Below are positions 5,861-13,158 of a DNA stretch of 23,472 nucleotides, in pieces. Origin of the DNA: AC2028 sp002373595 (GTDB lineage: Bacteria; Bacillota; Clostridia; Lachnospirales; Lachnospiraceae); NCBI GenBank assembly GCA_946616365.1, contig CAMOIX010000039.1, positions 1 through 23,472 of the forward strand, in the 5' to 3' direction. A program made the translations under genes and the position numbers. Below the pieces are notes generated by a model that saw only the letters and a list, made by a program, of their open reading frames with translations, searched no databases and was not told the origin of the DNA. Every line of letters begins with the position of its first letter. Position 1 is the first letter of the stretch.

Positions 5861-8056
5861 ATGAAAACCAATTTTGAAAGAGAGATCACAAGGCGTTTTT
5901 TGTGGGGATGGGCTGTAATTTCGGTCGTATTAAGCCTCGCCTACGCTCTCGAAGTGGTCAAAGGAGAGCGCGGTTACGCTTATCTGCTTGTTTTTCTCGG
6001 ATTTGCCTTCGTTCCCTACTTTATAGTTCTTATATATTCGAGATTTAACCCGCCGGTGTCCGTTCTGAAATGGATCATCGTCAGCGGTTATATCATTCTG
6101 TATACTTTTGTCATGATCACAGGCAGTACACAGCTTGTATTCGTGTACATTTTCCCTATGCTCAGCCTGGCCATACTTTATCGGGATCCCAATATGATCG
6201 TCGTGATGGGAGCATTCTCGATAGTGGACAATATGATCTATTTCCTTAGGAGCTATATGTCCGGTGAGGTCACTCTGGAGAACAGCAAGGATTTCGAGAT
6301 CCAGCTCTTCATGACGATCCTCACATTCATATATTCCTATGTTGCCAGCGAACTCTACGCCAGGATAGCCAACCAGAATGAAGAGAATATCCGTGAAGTC
6401 GAGCGCAAGACCGACGAGCAGCGCGAGATAGTCATGCAGACGATCACGGCCATTGCCAATACGATAGACGCTAAGGATGAGTACACACAGGGTCACTCCT
6501 ACCGTGTGGCTCAGTACTCCAAGCTCCTTGCTGAGGACCTTGGCAAGTCGCCCGAGGAAGTGGACAGGATTTATTACATCGCACTTCTTCACGATATAGG
6601 TAAGATCGGAATCCCTGATTCCGTACTTCATAAGCCGGGAAGACTCACCCGTGAGGAGTATGCTCTCATCAAGCAGCATCCCACCATAGGAGCCAATATC
6701 TTAAAGGATATCAAGTCCTTCCCCGGTCTTGAGATCGGAGCTCAGTACCATCATGAGAGATTTGACGGAACGGGATACCCTTATGGCAAGAGCGGAGATG
6801 AGATTCCTGAGATCGCCAGGATAGTCGGAGTTGCCGATACCTTTGATGCGATGAATTCCAACCGTGTTTACCGTAAGCATTTCTCACAGGATTACATCGT
6901 TAATGAGCTTGAGAGCGGCAAGGGTTCACAGTTCGATCCGGTTATTGCCGACTCCATGATAAGGCTTGTAAAGAACGGCAGGATCGACGAACTCACCGAG
7001 GAAGACATCAGGCATGAGGAGACTCCCAGTACCAGAGAGGCTGAGGCACTTCTTAATGCCAATAGGCTCCTCCTTAATTCACTTGCCGGTGAGCACTCCG
7101 AGAGATACCTCCTTGAGGCGCTTTCCAACGAGGAGACCGTACGCCGTATTACCAATGATATAGCGGAAGAACTCATGAGTCCCGAGAAGGGCGGCATGAT
7201 AATGCTGATAAATGTGGATGACATATCCAAGATTAATCGTGAACTCGGATATCTGAAGGGCGACTTCCTGCTTGCAACTATCGCAGAAGCCCTGGTAAAT
7301 GACGACGAGCTCATAGTATGCCGTATGGAGGGAGATGAATTCCTCGCATACAGGAGCGGTAAGGTCACTGAGGACGAAGCGATAAGGATTCTCGCAGATC
7401 TCCGTCAGAACGTCAAGATGAACCTTGCTAAGAAAGACGAATTCATGCAGGTTACCTTCTCCATCGGTGCCGCTATATCCGACAAGGACAATCGCAACTT
7501 CCACAAGCTCTTAACCGGTGCGGAGAAAGCTCTTTATCATGTTAAGCAGAATCGTAAGGACAGCTATTATATCTATGCATCCAATCGTTCGGATGAGAGC
7601 CGCGCGGTCGATAAGGATCTCGATGCCATCACCGCAGTCATCGAACACAGAGAGGCTGAGGAAGAAAGCTCCGCTACCAATATCGATTATAATGAGTTCA
7701 GCAAGATATACGAACTCATGCGCAATATAGGTATCAAGAATGCACAGTCCGTAAGGCTCTGCCTCTTTACTCTTGTTCCTTATGAGGACAGAGAGATACA
7801 TCTTTCCGACAGACAGGATGCGATAGGCCTTCTTACCAGCGCTATCGGACGTACGGTCAGAAAGACTGATATCACTGCGAGATACTCGAGTCTCCAGCAG
7901 CTTGTTCTTTTCCTCAATCTCGATGAGAATGAGATGAAGGAGATGATCGCACAGATACTTAAGGAATTCTACAATATGAGTCCCGACATCCAGTTCCAGG
8001 TCAACTACGCTTGCAGGGATGTCGTTCTGGACGGGCAGGAAATCAATGAAAATTAA
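5861..8056 (+). CDS. Membrane HD-GYP phosphodiesterase with degenerate GGDEF domains
   Basis: A 731-residue protein. Residues 13-165 hold about six hydrophobic segments (sensor). Residues about 190-375 are an HD-GYP domain with His244-Asp245 in LLHDIGKIG and the signature HHERFDGTGYP (297-307), so hydrolysis of cyclic-di-GMP is likely. Residues about 415-575 resemble a GGDEF domain, but the signature reads EGDEF (490-494) after RM, so cyclase activity is doubtful. Residues about 615-731 look like a second GGDEF-type fold with no signature at all (ITARYSSLQQLVLFL where RxGGDEF would sit). That order, HD-GYP first and two GGDEF-like modules after, is less usual than GGDEF then HD-GYP or EAL. 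GAAAGG lies nine bases before the ATG. The end overlaps the next gene by 11 bases. Confidence 0.85.
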   Translation: MKTNFEREITRRFLWGWAVISVVLSLAYALEVVKGERGYAYLLVFLGFAFVPYFIVLIYSRFNPPVSVLKWIIVSGYIILYTFVMITGSTQLVFVYIFPMLSLAILYRDPNMIVVMGAFSIVDNMIYFLRSYMSGEVTLENSKDFEIQLFMTILTFIYSYVASELYARIANQNEENIREVERKTDEQREIVMQTITAIANTIDAKDEYTQGHSYRVAQYSKLLAEDLGKSPEEVDRIYYIALLHDIGKIGIPDSVLHKPGRLTREEYALIKQHPTIGANILKDIKSFPGLEIGAQYHHERFDGTGYPYGKSGDEIPEIARIVGVADTFDAMNSNRVYRKHFSQDYIVNELESGKGSQFDPVIADSMIRLVKNGRIDELTEEDIRHEETPSTREAEALLNANRLLLNSLAGEHSERYLLEALSNEETVRRITNDIAEELMSPEKGGMIMLINVDDISKINRELGYLKGDFLLATIAEALVNDDELIVCRMEGDEFLAYRSGKVTEDEAIRILADLRQNVKMNLAKKDEFMQVTFSIGAAISDKDNRNFHKLLTGAEKALYHVKQNRKDSYYIYASNRSDESRAVDKDLDAITAVIEHREAEEESSATNIDYNEFSKIYELMRNIGIKNAQSVRLCLFTLVPYEDREIHLSDRQDAIGLLTSAIGRTVRKTDITARYSSLQQLVLFLNLDENEMKEMIAQILKEFYNMSPDIQFQVNYACRDVVLDGQEINEN

Positions 8057-9194
8057 ACTTATCGCTCCGTGTCATTTCGGAATGGAGTCGGTACTGAAAA
8101 GAGAGATCTATGACATCGGATATGACCCCAAAGTATTATCCGACGGCAGGGTCTCTTTTGAAGGTGACGAAGAAGCTGTCTGCAGATCCAATATTTTACT
8201 CAGGACTGCGGAGCGCATAATGGTAGAAGTCGGATCTTTTCACGCGGAGACATTTGAAGAGCTTTTCCAGGAAACTAAAGCAATCCCCTGGGAGGAGTAT
8301 CTGCCCGCTGATGCGAAATTCTGGGTAGCAAAGGCGGCAAGCGTAGACTCCAAACTTTTCAGCCCTTCCGACATACAGTCGATCATGAAGAAAGCCATGG
8401 TCGAGAGGCTTAAGACCAAATATGGCAAAGAATGGTTTGAAGAGGACGGAGCCGCATATCCTGTTCGTGTCTTTATCAGAAAAGATGAGGTTACCGTTGC
8501 GATAGATACGAGCGGAGAGTCTCTTCACAAGCGTGGCTACAGAAAGATGACCGCCAAAGCACCGATAGCCGAGAATCTTGCAGCCGGACTTATAATGCTG
8601 ACCCCCTGGAAGAAGGACCGTATACTCGTGGATCCTTTCTGCGGAAGCGGCACGATACCTATCGAAGCGGCGCTTATGGCAGCAGGCATTGCGCCGGGAC
8701 TATATAGGAATTTCACAGCCGAGGGCTGGACGAATATCATAGACAAGAAGCTCTGGACGGAATGCGCCGAGGAAGCGCGTGCCGATATCAATATGGATAT
8801 AAAGACAGATATCCAGGGATATGATATTGATGATAAAGTACTTGAAGCGGCAAGAGCCAATGCGCGCCTGGCAGGTGTGGAGAATCTCATTCATTTCCAG
8901 AAGAGAGATGTTGCCGACTTGTCACACTCGGGAAAGTACGGTTTTGTCATAACAAATCCGCCCTACGGAGAGAGGATATCCGATAAGGAAGAAGCGGGTA
9001 AGCTATATAAGATCCTGGGTGACAGAGTGAGTGCGCTTGATTCCTGGAGCCTGTATATGATCACTTCGTATGAGGGCGCCGAAAAGGCTGTCGGCAAAAA
9101 GGCAGAAAAGAACCGCAAGATATATAACGGAATGATGAAGACATATTTCTATCAGTTCCCGGGTCCTAAGCCCGCACCGAGAAAACATGAGTAG
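8046..9194 (+). CDS. THUMP-domain class I RNA methyltransferase (RlmL/YpsC-like)
   Basis: A 382-residue cytoplasmic enzyme. The N-terminal half (about 45-160) is THUMP-like RNA binding. The SAM-binding motif DPFCGSGT is at 196-203 and the catalytic TNPPYGER at 303-310, the pattern of N2-guanine rRNA methyltransferases related to the N-terminal half of E. coli RlmL and B. subtilis YpsC. The likely target is a 23S rRNA guanosine. The ATG at 8046 fits the family N-terminus (IKLIAPCHFGMES) with AGGA just upstream; an earlier in-frame start at 8019 lies within the HD-GYP gene. It ends in an 8-base overlap with the following gene. Confidence 0.9.
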   Translation: MKIKLIAPCHFGMESVLKREIYDIGYDPKVLSDGRVSFEGDEEAVCRSNILLRTAERIMVEVGSFHAETFEELFQETKAIPWEEYLPADAKFWVAKAASVDSKLFSPSDIQSIMKKAMVERLKTKYGKEWFEEDGAAYPVRVFIRKDEVTVAIDTSGESLHKRGYRKMTAKAPIAENLAAGLIMLTPWKKDRILVDPFCGSGTIPIEAALMAAGIAPGLYRNFTAEGWTNIIDKKLWTECAEEARADINMDIKTDIQGYDIDDKVLEAARANARLAGVENLIHFQKRDVADLSHSGKYGFVITNPPYGERISDKEEAGKLYKILGDRVSALDSWSLYMITSYEGAEKAVGKKAEKNRKIYNGMMKTYFYQFPGPKPAPRKHE

Positions 9195-9963
9195 AAGCAT
9201 AAGCAAAAGAGAATTAATAGCTCTTAAGAAGATAGATATACCCAATGTGCTTAAGACGGAAGAGGAGAGTCTGCCCAAGCTGATCACTGCAGTGGTGGCA
9301 GTTTTTGCCGTTCTCGTTTGGATCGGAATGACATATTTATTTGTGCTCTCGAGGAGAGAGGCTGTGCCTGAGACAGTGTCGAGCGAAGTCTTGGTCGCTG
9401 ACAGAGATCTGACTCTTCAGGCATCTGAACTGCGTGCGAAGTATTCTCTTATAGCAGTGATATCCGCAGCACCGGGAGAGATAACGGAGGCTGTGACTAA
9501 AGAGGTCTTGGCAGAAACACCTTCCGGGATCAAGGTTTTTACGATGACGCAGGATGCCGGTGAGGAAGAGAAGGAAGACTTCCTGACCAAAGTCGGTGCG
9601 GATGTATATTTGGAACTCCGTACGGCAGAGAGTGATATGTCCGGCAAATACGGGATCTATGCGATATATGATCCGATGTATTACACTGCGGATTTTGGAA
9701 ATATAAACTTAGCGGACAGTCTTGTAAGGAATGTTACAACGAGCGTATCCGGCAAAGCATTGGGCCTTACCGAAGCAGATATGGAGAGTGATGCGGACAG
9801 AAGTGCAGTTTCCTGCGATATACCGTCCACGGCACTTTACATCGGATATACAACTAACGAAAAAGAAAATGAACTCCTGCAAAGGAAGGATTATCAGGGA
9901 CAGATAGCTGATGGTATAGTTAGTGCACTCGCTTCCGTCCGTGATGAGATAGGAAGGAAATAA
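9187..9963 (+). CDS. Membrane-anchored amidase_3-like protein without catalytic residues
   Basis: A 258-residue protein with one membrane helix (about 32-54) and an outside domain. The C-terminal part matches the layout of N-acetylmuramoyl-L-alanine amidases (Amidase_3): GADVYLELRTAES (137-149) where active enzymes have a SIHAN motif, and ALYIGYTTNEKENELL (216-231) followed by DYQGQIADGIVSAL (235-248) where they have VEIGF-S-N-E-L and an A-x-x-I helix. The zinc ligands are gone: Arg145 replaces the His, Tyr218 replaces the catalytic Glu, and the protein contains no histidine. It is probably a pseudoenzyme that binds peptidoglycan or a partner; this is inferred. It is sandwiched in the operon, overlapping the genes on both sides. 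Confidence 0.6.
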   Translation: MSRSISKRELIALKKIDIPNVLKTEEESLPKLITAVVAVFAVLVWIGMTYLFVLSRREAVPETVSSEVLVADRDLTLQASELRAKYSLIAVISAAPGEITEAVTKEVLAETPSGIKVFTMTQDAGEEEKEDFLTKVGADVYLELRTAESDMSGKYGIYAIYDPMYYTADFGNINLADSLVRNVTTSVSGKALGLTEADMESDADRSAVSCDIPSTALYIGYTTNEKENELLQRKDYQGQIADGIVSALASVRDEIGRK

Positions 9964-10553
9964 TGAGACTGATATTTGCAACCGGAAATAAAGGCAAGAT
10001 GCGCGAGATAAGGGAGATCATGGAGGATACCGGATTCGAGATACTCTCCATGAAGGAAGCCGGACAGGATCCCGATATCGTTGAGGATGGACAGACTTTC
10101 GAAGAAAATGCCATGATCAAGGCGAGGGCGGTATCGAAGCTCTTTCCCGGAGATTACGTACTCGCGGATGACTCGGGTCTCGAGATAGATGCCCTCGGAG
10201 GAGAACCGGGAATATATTCTGCGAGATATCTCGGAGAGGATACATCCTATGAGATCAAGAATGCGGAACTGATAAGGCGTATGGAGGGAGTTCCCGACGA
10301 GAAGAGAACTGCGAGATTCGTATGCGCCATAGCTGCTGTTTTCCCCGACGGCACGGAAAAGGTCGTAAGAGGCGTCATCGAAGGACGTATAGCATATGAG
10401 CCCAGCGGCGAGCACGGGTTCGGATATGATCCGATCTTCTATGTGCCGGAACTTGGATGCACTACGGGCGCCATCCCTGAGATCGAGAAGAATAAGATCA
10501 GCCATCGAGGCAGAGCGCTTGAACTGATGAAGAAGGAATTACAGTCCGTATGA
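9963..10553 (+). CDS. rdgB: RdgB/HAM1 non-canonical purine NTP pyrophosphatase
   Basis: A 196-residue cytoplasmic enzyme that hydrolyses dITP, ITP and XTP to monophosphates, cleansing the nucleotide pool. TGNKGK at 7-12, TFEENAMIKA at 45-54 and ADDSGLEIDALGG at 68-80 are family hallmarks, and length is typical. Its ATG uses the last base of the preceding stop codon, and it overlaps the phosphoesterase gene by 4 bases (ATGA). The rdgB-phosphoesterase pairing matches ysnA-ysnB in B. subtilis. Confidence 0.95.
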   Translation: MRLIFATGNKGKMREIREIMEDTGFEILSMKEAGQDPDIVEDGQTFEENAMIKARAVSKLFPGDYVLADDSGLEIDALGGEPGIYSARYLGEDTSYEIKNAELIRRMEGVPDEKRTARFVCAIAAVFPDGTEKVVRGVIEGRIAYEPSGEHGFGYDPIFYVPELGCTTGAIPEIEKNKISHRGRALELMKKELQSV

Positions 10554-11029
10554 AAGTGATCGTTGTAAGCGACACACACGGTCGTGATATTAATTTCAAG
10601 AAAGTAGTTGAGATGCACAATCCCGATATGGTCGTGCACTGCGGTGATGTGGAAGGCAAGGAGAAATATCTCATGGCGACCGCGGGCTGCCCGATGCATA
10701 TCGTCGCCGGCAATAATGATTATTTCTCGGATCTTCCCAAAGAAGAAGAGTTTAATATAGGCCGATATAAAGTCTGGCTCACTCACGGGCACAATTATTA
10801 TGTATCGATGTCTCCCGAGCTCATAAGGGATGAAGCTATATCAAGGGGCGTCGATATTGTCATGTATGGACATACGCACAAACCGGTCGTCTATAGGACG
10901 CCGGATATCATCGCCATCAATCCGGGTTCACTTTCCTATCCACGACAGGAGGGCAGGAAACCTTCTTATATCATTATGGAGATCGACAGATACGGCGAGC
11001 TCCATTTCACAATCAGCTACCTCGATTAA
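10550..11029 (+). CDS. YfcE/MJ0936-type metallophosphoesterase
   Basis: A 159-residue calcineurin-like phosphoesterase. Metal ligands appear in order: Asp8 and His10 (VSDTHG), Asp33 (CGDVEG), Asn56 region (GNND 54-57), His79 (THGH), His108 and His110 (GHTH). Family members cleave phosphodiesters; the natural substrate is unknown. Last gene of the five-gene operon. An AT-only inverted repeat after the stop (near 11032-11057) is a weak terminator candidate. Confidence 0.88.
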   Translation: MKVIVVSDTHGRDINFKKVVEMHNPDMVVHCGDVEGKEKYLMATAGCPMHIVAGNNDYFSDLPKEEEFNIGRYKVWLTHGHNYYVSMSPELIRDEAISRGVDIVMYGHTHKPVVYRTPDIIAINPGSLSYPRQEGRKPSYIIMEIDRYGELHFTISYLD

Positions 11030-11075
11030 ATTATTAAAAAAATATAAACTTTTTAATGCTATTTATTCTTTCTCA

Positions 11076-11084
11076 TGGTATAAT
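11076..11084 (+). promoter_or_regulatory. Extended -10 promoter of the repeat protein gene
   Basis: TGGTATAAT gives a perfect TATAAT (11079-11084) with the TGn extension; no good -35 box at 17-18 bases. The leader of about 65 bases ends with GGGGAGGAG before the ATG at 11158. Confidence 0.55.
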
Positions 11085-11157
11085 CATATTGTTCTGAGAG
11101 TTTTTTGAGTTCTTTTGTTTCTTTGAAATACCGCATTTTACAGGGGAGGAGATAGCA

Positions 11158-12861
11158 ATGCTGGCGCTGTTTTTAAGCAAGAAATTCAAATGGCCGATGA
11201 GATTTTTGATCCTTTATATTGTGGCTGATATGTTTCTCGATACGATCGCGTTGGGTTTACTTACACCTATTGAGGCCAATGCTGCAGTCATTCCGGATAA
11301 CCCGAGTGGCAGTACAGTAGCGGAGATTGCTGCCGGCGATACCATGGTAAATAACTGGGGAATCGTAACGGTAAATAACGGAGAGATAAGTTTTAATGTC
11401 GGAACAGTAGATGACAATAACGGAGAGGTGGTACACAACTTCGGAACTGTCACCGATAATGCGGGCGGAGTTGTAGGGACAAACCATAAAGACGGTACCG
11501 TTGGAACTGATGCTGCAGTCAGAGGCGGACAGGGTACTGTAACGAACAATTACGGTCTTGTCAGAAATGCTGATGAAGTAGGAACCAACTATTATGAAGG
11601 AAGTGTAACAAATGCCGGCGTTGTCGGAGATAATTTCGGGTCTGTGGACAGCGTTGGTACTGTGACCGGTAACTACAGAGAAGCAATCAATCCCGGTGAA
11701 GTCGTAAATAACTACACCGGAGCATCTGTTCATACAACGGACACAAGCAGATCAGATTTTGTTGTCGAAGATTATAATGCTACAGACAGTAATGCTATAG
11801 TCGGTGATACGTATGATCATGTCGTATACCATCATAATGATGGCACCAATTACGGTCCTCGCGCAGCTGAAATGAGTATCAGGGATGGCGCGTCGGCACC
11901 TGTTCAGCCTCAGGCGCCGGAGCCTTTTACATATGTTCCCAATGAGAACAGTGATCCCGAATATGTCATGGGCGAAGACCTGGCTCGTATACTTAACCTG
12001 GATGCTAATGTGGATGAGATATTTGTCTCTCCCGAGAATATGACCAAGAGTACTCTTTTTGTAACCCTTGAAGATATTGGACCCGTCGGTGTGGTCAACC
12101 TTGGACAGGAGCCTGAGATTACCCTGGATATGCTGAAAGCCATGCTTGTAAGGGGAGGATTCTTCGGCTTCCTCAAAGGAGATAAGTATTATCTTCTCAA
12201 CTTCAACGGCGAAGAACTGAGAAATGTAAGCGCAGCAATTGTAGGCACGCCTTCAGTCGGTATGGGCAGCGGTATTGTTAAAGATGGAGAGGATGCAAAG
12301 AGCTTTTATCAGGCTGATCCGCATGATATTGCAGAGAGTGCCGGAACTATTAGAGTTAAAGATGATGATGACGATGATGAAGAATATTTTGGTGATCCCG
12401 GTACATATATTGCACCCGGTGGTATTGGAGGTTCAACAACTTTGATTCCATCAGGAGGCGACTTGGGCAGTGGGTCCGGAGTAGCCGGGGTGCGTGAAAG
12501 TAGTGGCGAAAGATCAGGAAGAAGAACTGCGACAACATCCGGAGACGCATCGGGAGTATTGGGAGTTAGAACCGCCGAAGATCAGGCGAAAACAGAGTCT
12601 GATATTGCCACACCTGCTCCGGATAAAAGTGCTGTAACTATCCCTGCAAGTTTAGACAGTACTCCCAGCAAAGGAAAAGGAAAAGTTGTAAAAATTAAGG
12701 ATAATGAAATACCTCTTGCGGAAAGAACTTTCGAAGAAGACTCATACCGTGCTTCGGAGGGTATATTGTTCCTTCTTTCTCTTGGAATTGTAGGAAGGAA
12801 AATGTACGATGATATTAAGAAGAGGAGGGAAGAGGAAGAGGCACGCCGGGCAGGTTTTTAA
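11158..12861 (+). CDS. Exported Asn/Gly/Val repeat protein with C-terminal membrane anchor
   Basis: A 567-residue protein I do not recognise. Residues 1-42 form an unusually long signal sequence ending near NAA. Residues about 60-195 are imperfect repeats of some 13-14 residues, pattern N-x-G-x-V-x-x-N-x-G-T-V (for example VNNGEISFNVGTV, DNNGEVVHNFGTV), likely a beta-solenoid. Residues about 255-400 form a compact region without repeats. A run of six Asp (402-407) starts a low-complexity Gly/Ser/Thr linker to about 510. Near the end IKDNEIPLA (513-521) is followed by a short hydrophobic stretch (535-546) and a charged tail rich in Lys, Arg and Glu. This recalls the VPLA element near sortase signals of Firmicutes, but no LPxTG is present. 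It is monocistronic; a cell surface structural or adhesive role is inferred. Confidence 0.7.
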   Translation: MLALFLSKKFKWPMRFLILYIVADMFLDTIALGLLTPIEANAAVIPDNPSGSTVAEIAAGDTMVNNWGIVTVNNGEISFNVGTVDDNNGEVVHNFGTVTDNAGGVVGTNHKDGTVGTDAAVRGGQGTVTNNYGLVRNADEVGTNYYEGSVTNAGVVGDNFGSVDSVGTVTGNYREAINPGEVVNNYTGASVHTTDTSRSDFVVEDYNATDSNAIVGDTYDHVVYHHNDGTNYGPRAAEMSIRDGASAPVQPQAPEPFTYVPNENSDPEYVMGEDLARILNLDANVDEIFVSPENMTKSTLFVTLEDIGPVGVVNLGQEPEITLDMLKAMLVRGGFFGFLKGDKYYLLNFNGEELRNVSAAIVGTPSVGMGSGIVKDGEDAKSFYQADPHDIAESAGTIRVKDDDDDDEEYFGDPGTYIAPGGIGGSTTLIPSGGDLGSGSGVAGVRESSGERSGRRTATTSGDASGVLGVRTAEDQAKTESDIATPAPDKSAVTIPASLDSTPSKGKGKVVKIKDNEIPLAERTFEEDSYRASEGILFLLSLGIVGRKMYDDIKKRREEEEARRAGF

Positions 12862-12886
12862 CTGTCTTTAGAGATAGATAAAAATT

Positions 12887-12986
12887 TTCGTGCGTACAGT
12901 CACGCCGAAGACAAGAGCCCCTAATCACTCGGACCATTGGGTCCTTCGTGAAGGAATAAAATAATTCGTGCGTACAGTCACGCCGA
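12887..12986. repeat. 22-bp direct repeat pair
   Basis: TTCGTGCGTACAGTCACGCC plus GA occurs at 12887-12908 and again at 12965-12986, 78 bases apart. Read on the minus strand it joins a reverse complement of the tRNA-Pro tail to CTGTACGCACGAA, which looks like the 3' end of another tRNA (T-stem CTGT, acceptor ACGCACG, discriminator A). Confidence 0.9.
12900..12972 (-). repeat. Degenerate tRNA-tail hairpin unit (distal, tRNA-Pro locus)
   Basis: A second copy of the unit family: inner stem CGGACC/GGTCC framed by ATCACT and TTCGTGA, as in the tRNA-Arg units. One edge is TCACGCCGAA, a copy of the tRNA-Pro 3' end; the other is TTCGTGCG, which belongs to a different acceptor sequence. The outer arms no longer match each other. 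Confidence 0.6.
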
Positions 12987-13052
12987 TTATAAAAGGCCCT
13001 AATCGCTCGAAGCAGTGGCTTCTTCGCGAAGGGCCTTTAATAATCGGCGTGA
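12978..13052 (-). repeat. 75-bp palindrome: tRNA-Pro terminator fused to tRNA tail
   Basis: Outer arms TCACGCCGATTAT (12978-12990) and ATAATCGGCGTGA (13040-13052) are exact complements; inside are AAGGCCCT/AGGGCCTT and an inner GAAGC/GCTTC stem. On the minus strand the inner part, ending in CCTTTTA, is the tRNA-Pro terminator. The right arm is the seven acceptor bases and discriminator of tRNA-Pro plus its trailer. The layout and the 75-base length match the tRNA-Arg palindrome. Confidence 0.85.
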
Positions 13053-13117
13053 CAGGATTCGAACCTGCGACTTCCTGGTCCCAAACCAGGCGCTCTACCA
13101 AGCTGAGCCACACGCCG
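13044..13117 (-). tRNA. tRNA-Pro (TGG)
   Basis: A 74-base minus strand cloverleaf: acceptor CGGCGTG/CACGCCG, anticodon stem CCTGG/CCAGG with loop TTTGGGA (anticodon TGG), T loop TTCGAAT, discriminator A, CCA not encoded. It starts 23 bases after the MATE gene on the same strand but has its own promoter. Confidence 0.95.
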
Positions 13118-13129
13118 ACAGCAAAGACG

Positions 13130-13158
13130 ATTATACGCTATTAAGTATTTACGCGCAA
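13130..13158 (-). promoter_or_regulatory. Promoter of tRNA-Pro inside the MATE gene end
   Basis: Minus strand TTGCGC (13153-13158, within the MATE coding end) and TATAAT (13130-13135), 17-base spacer, start near 13123, a few bases before the mature 5' end. Confidence 0.65.

Noticed and set aside
12887..13052. Possible CRISPR-like array or small mobile element
   Set aside because: Only two units, no spacers of constant length, no cas genes, and no target duplication or transposase; the units track the tRNA sequence.
12925..13113. A 62-residue - strand open frame (and its + strand counterpart from 13015)
   Set aside because: It translates the tRNA-Pro sequence and the hairpin units; a common false gene.
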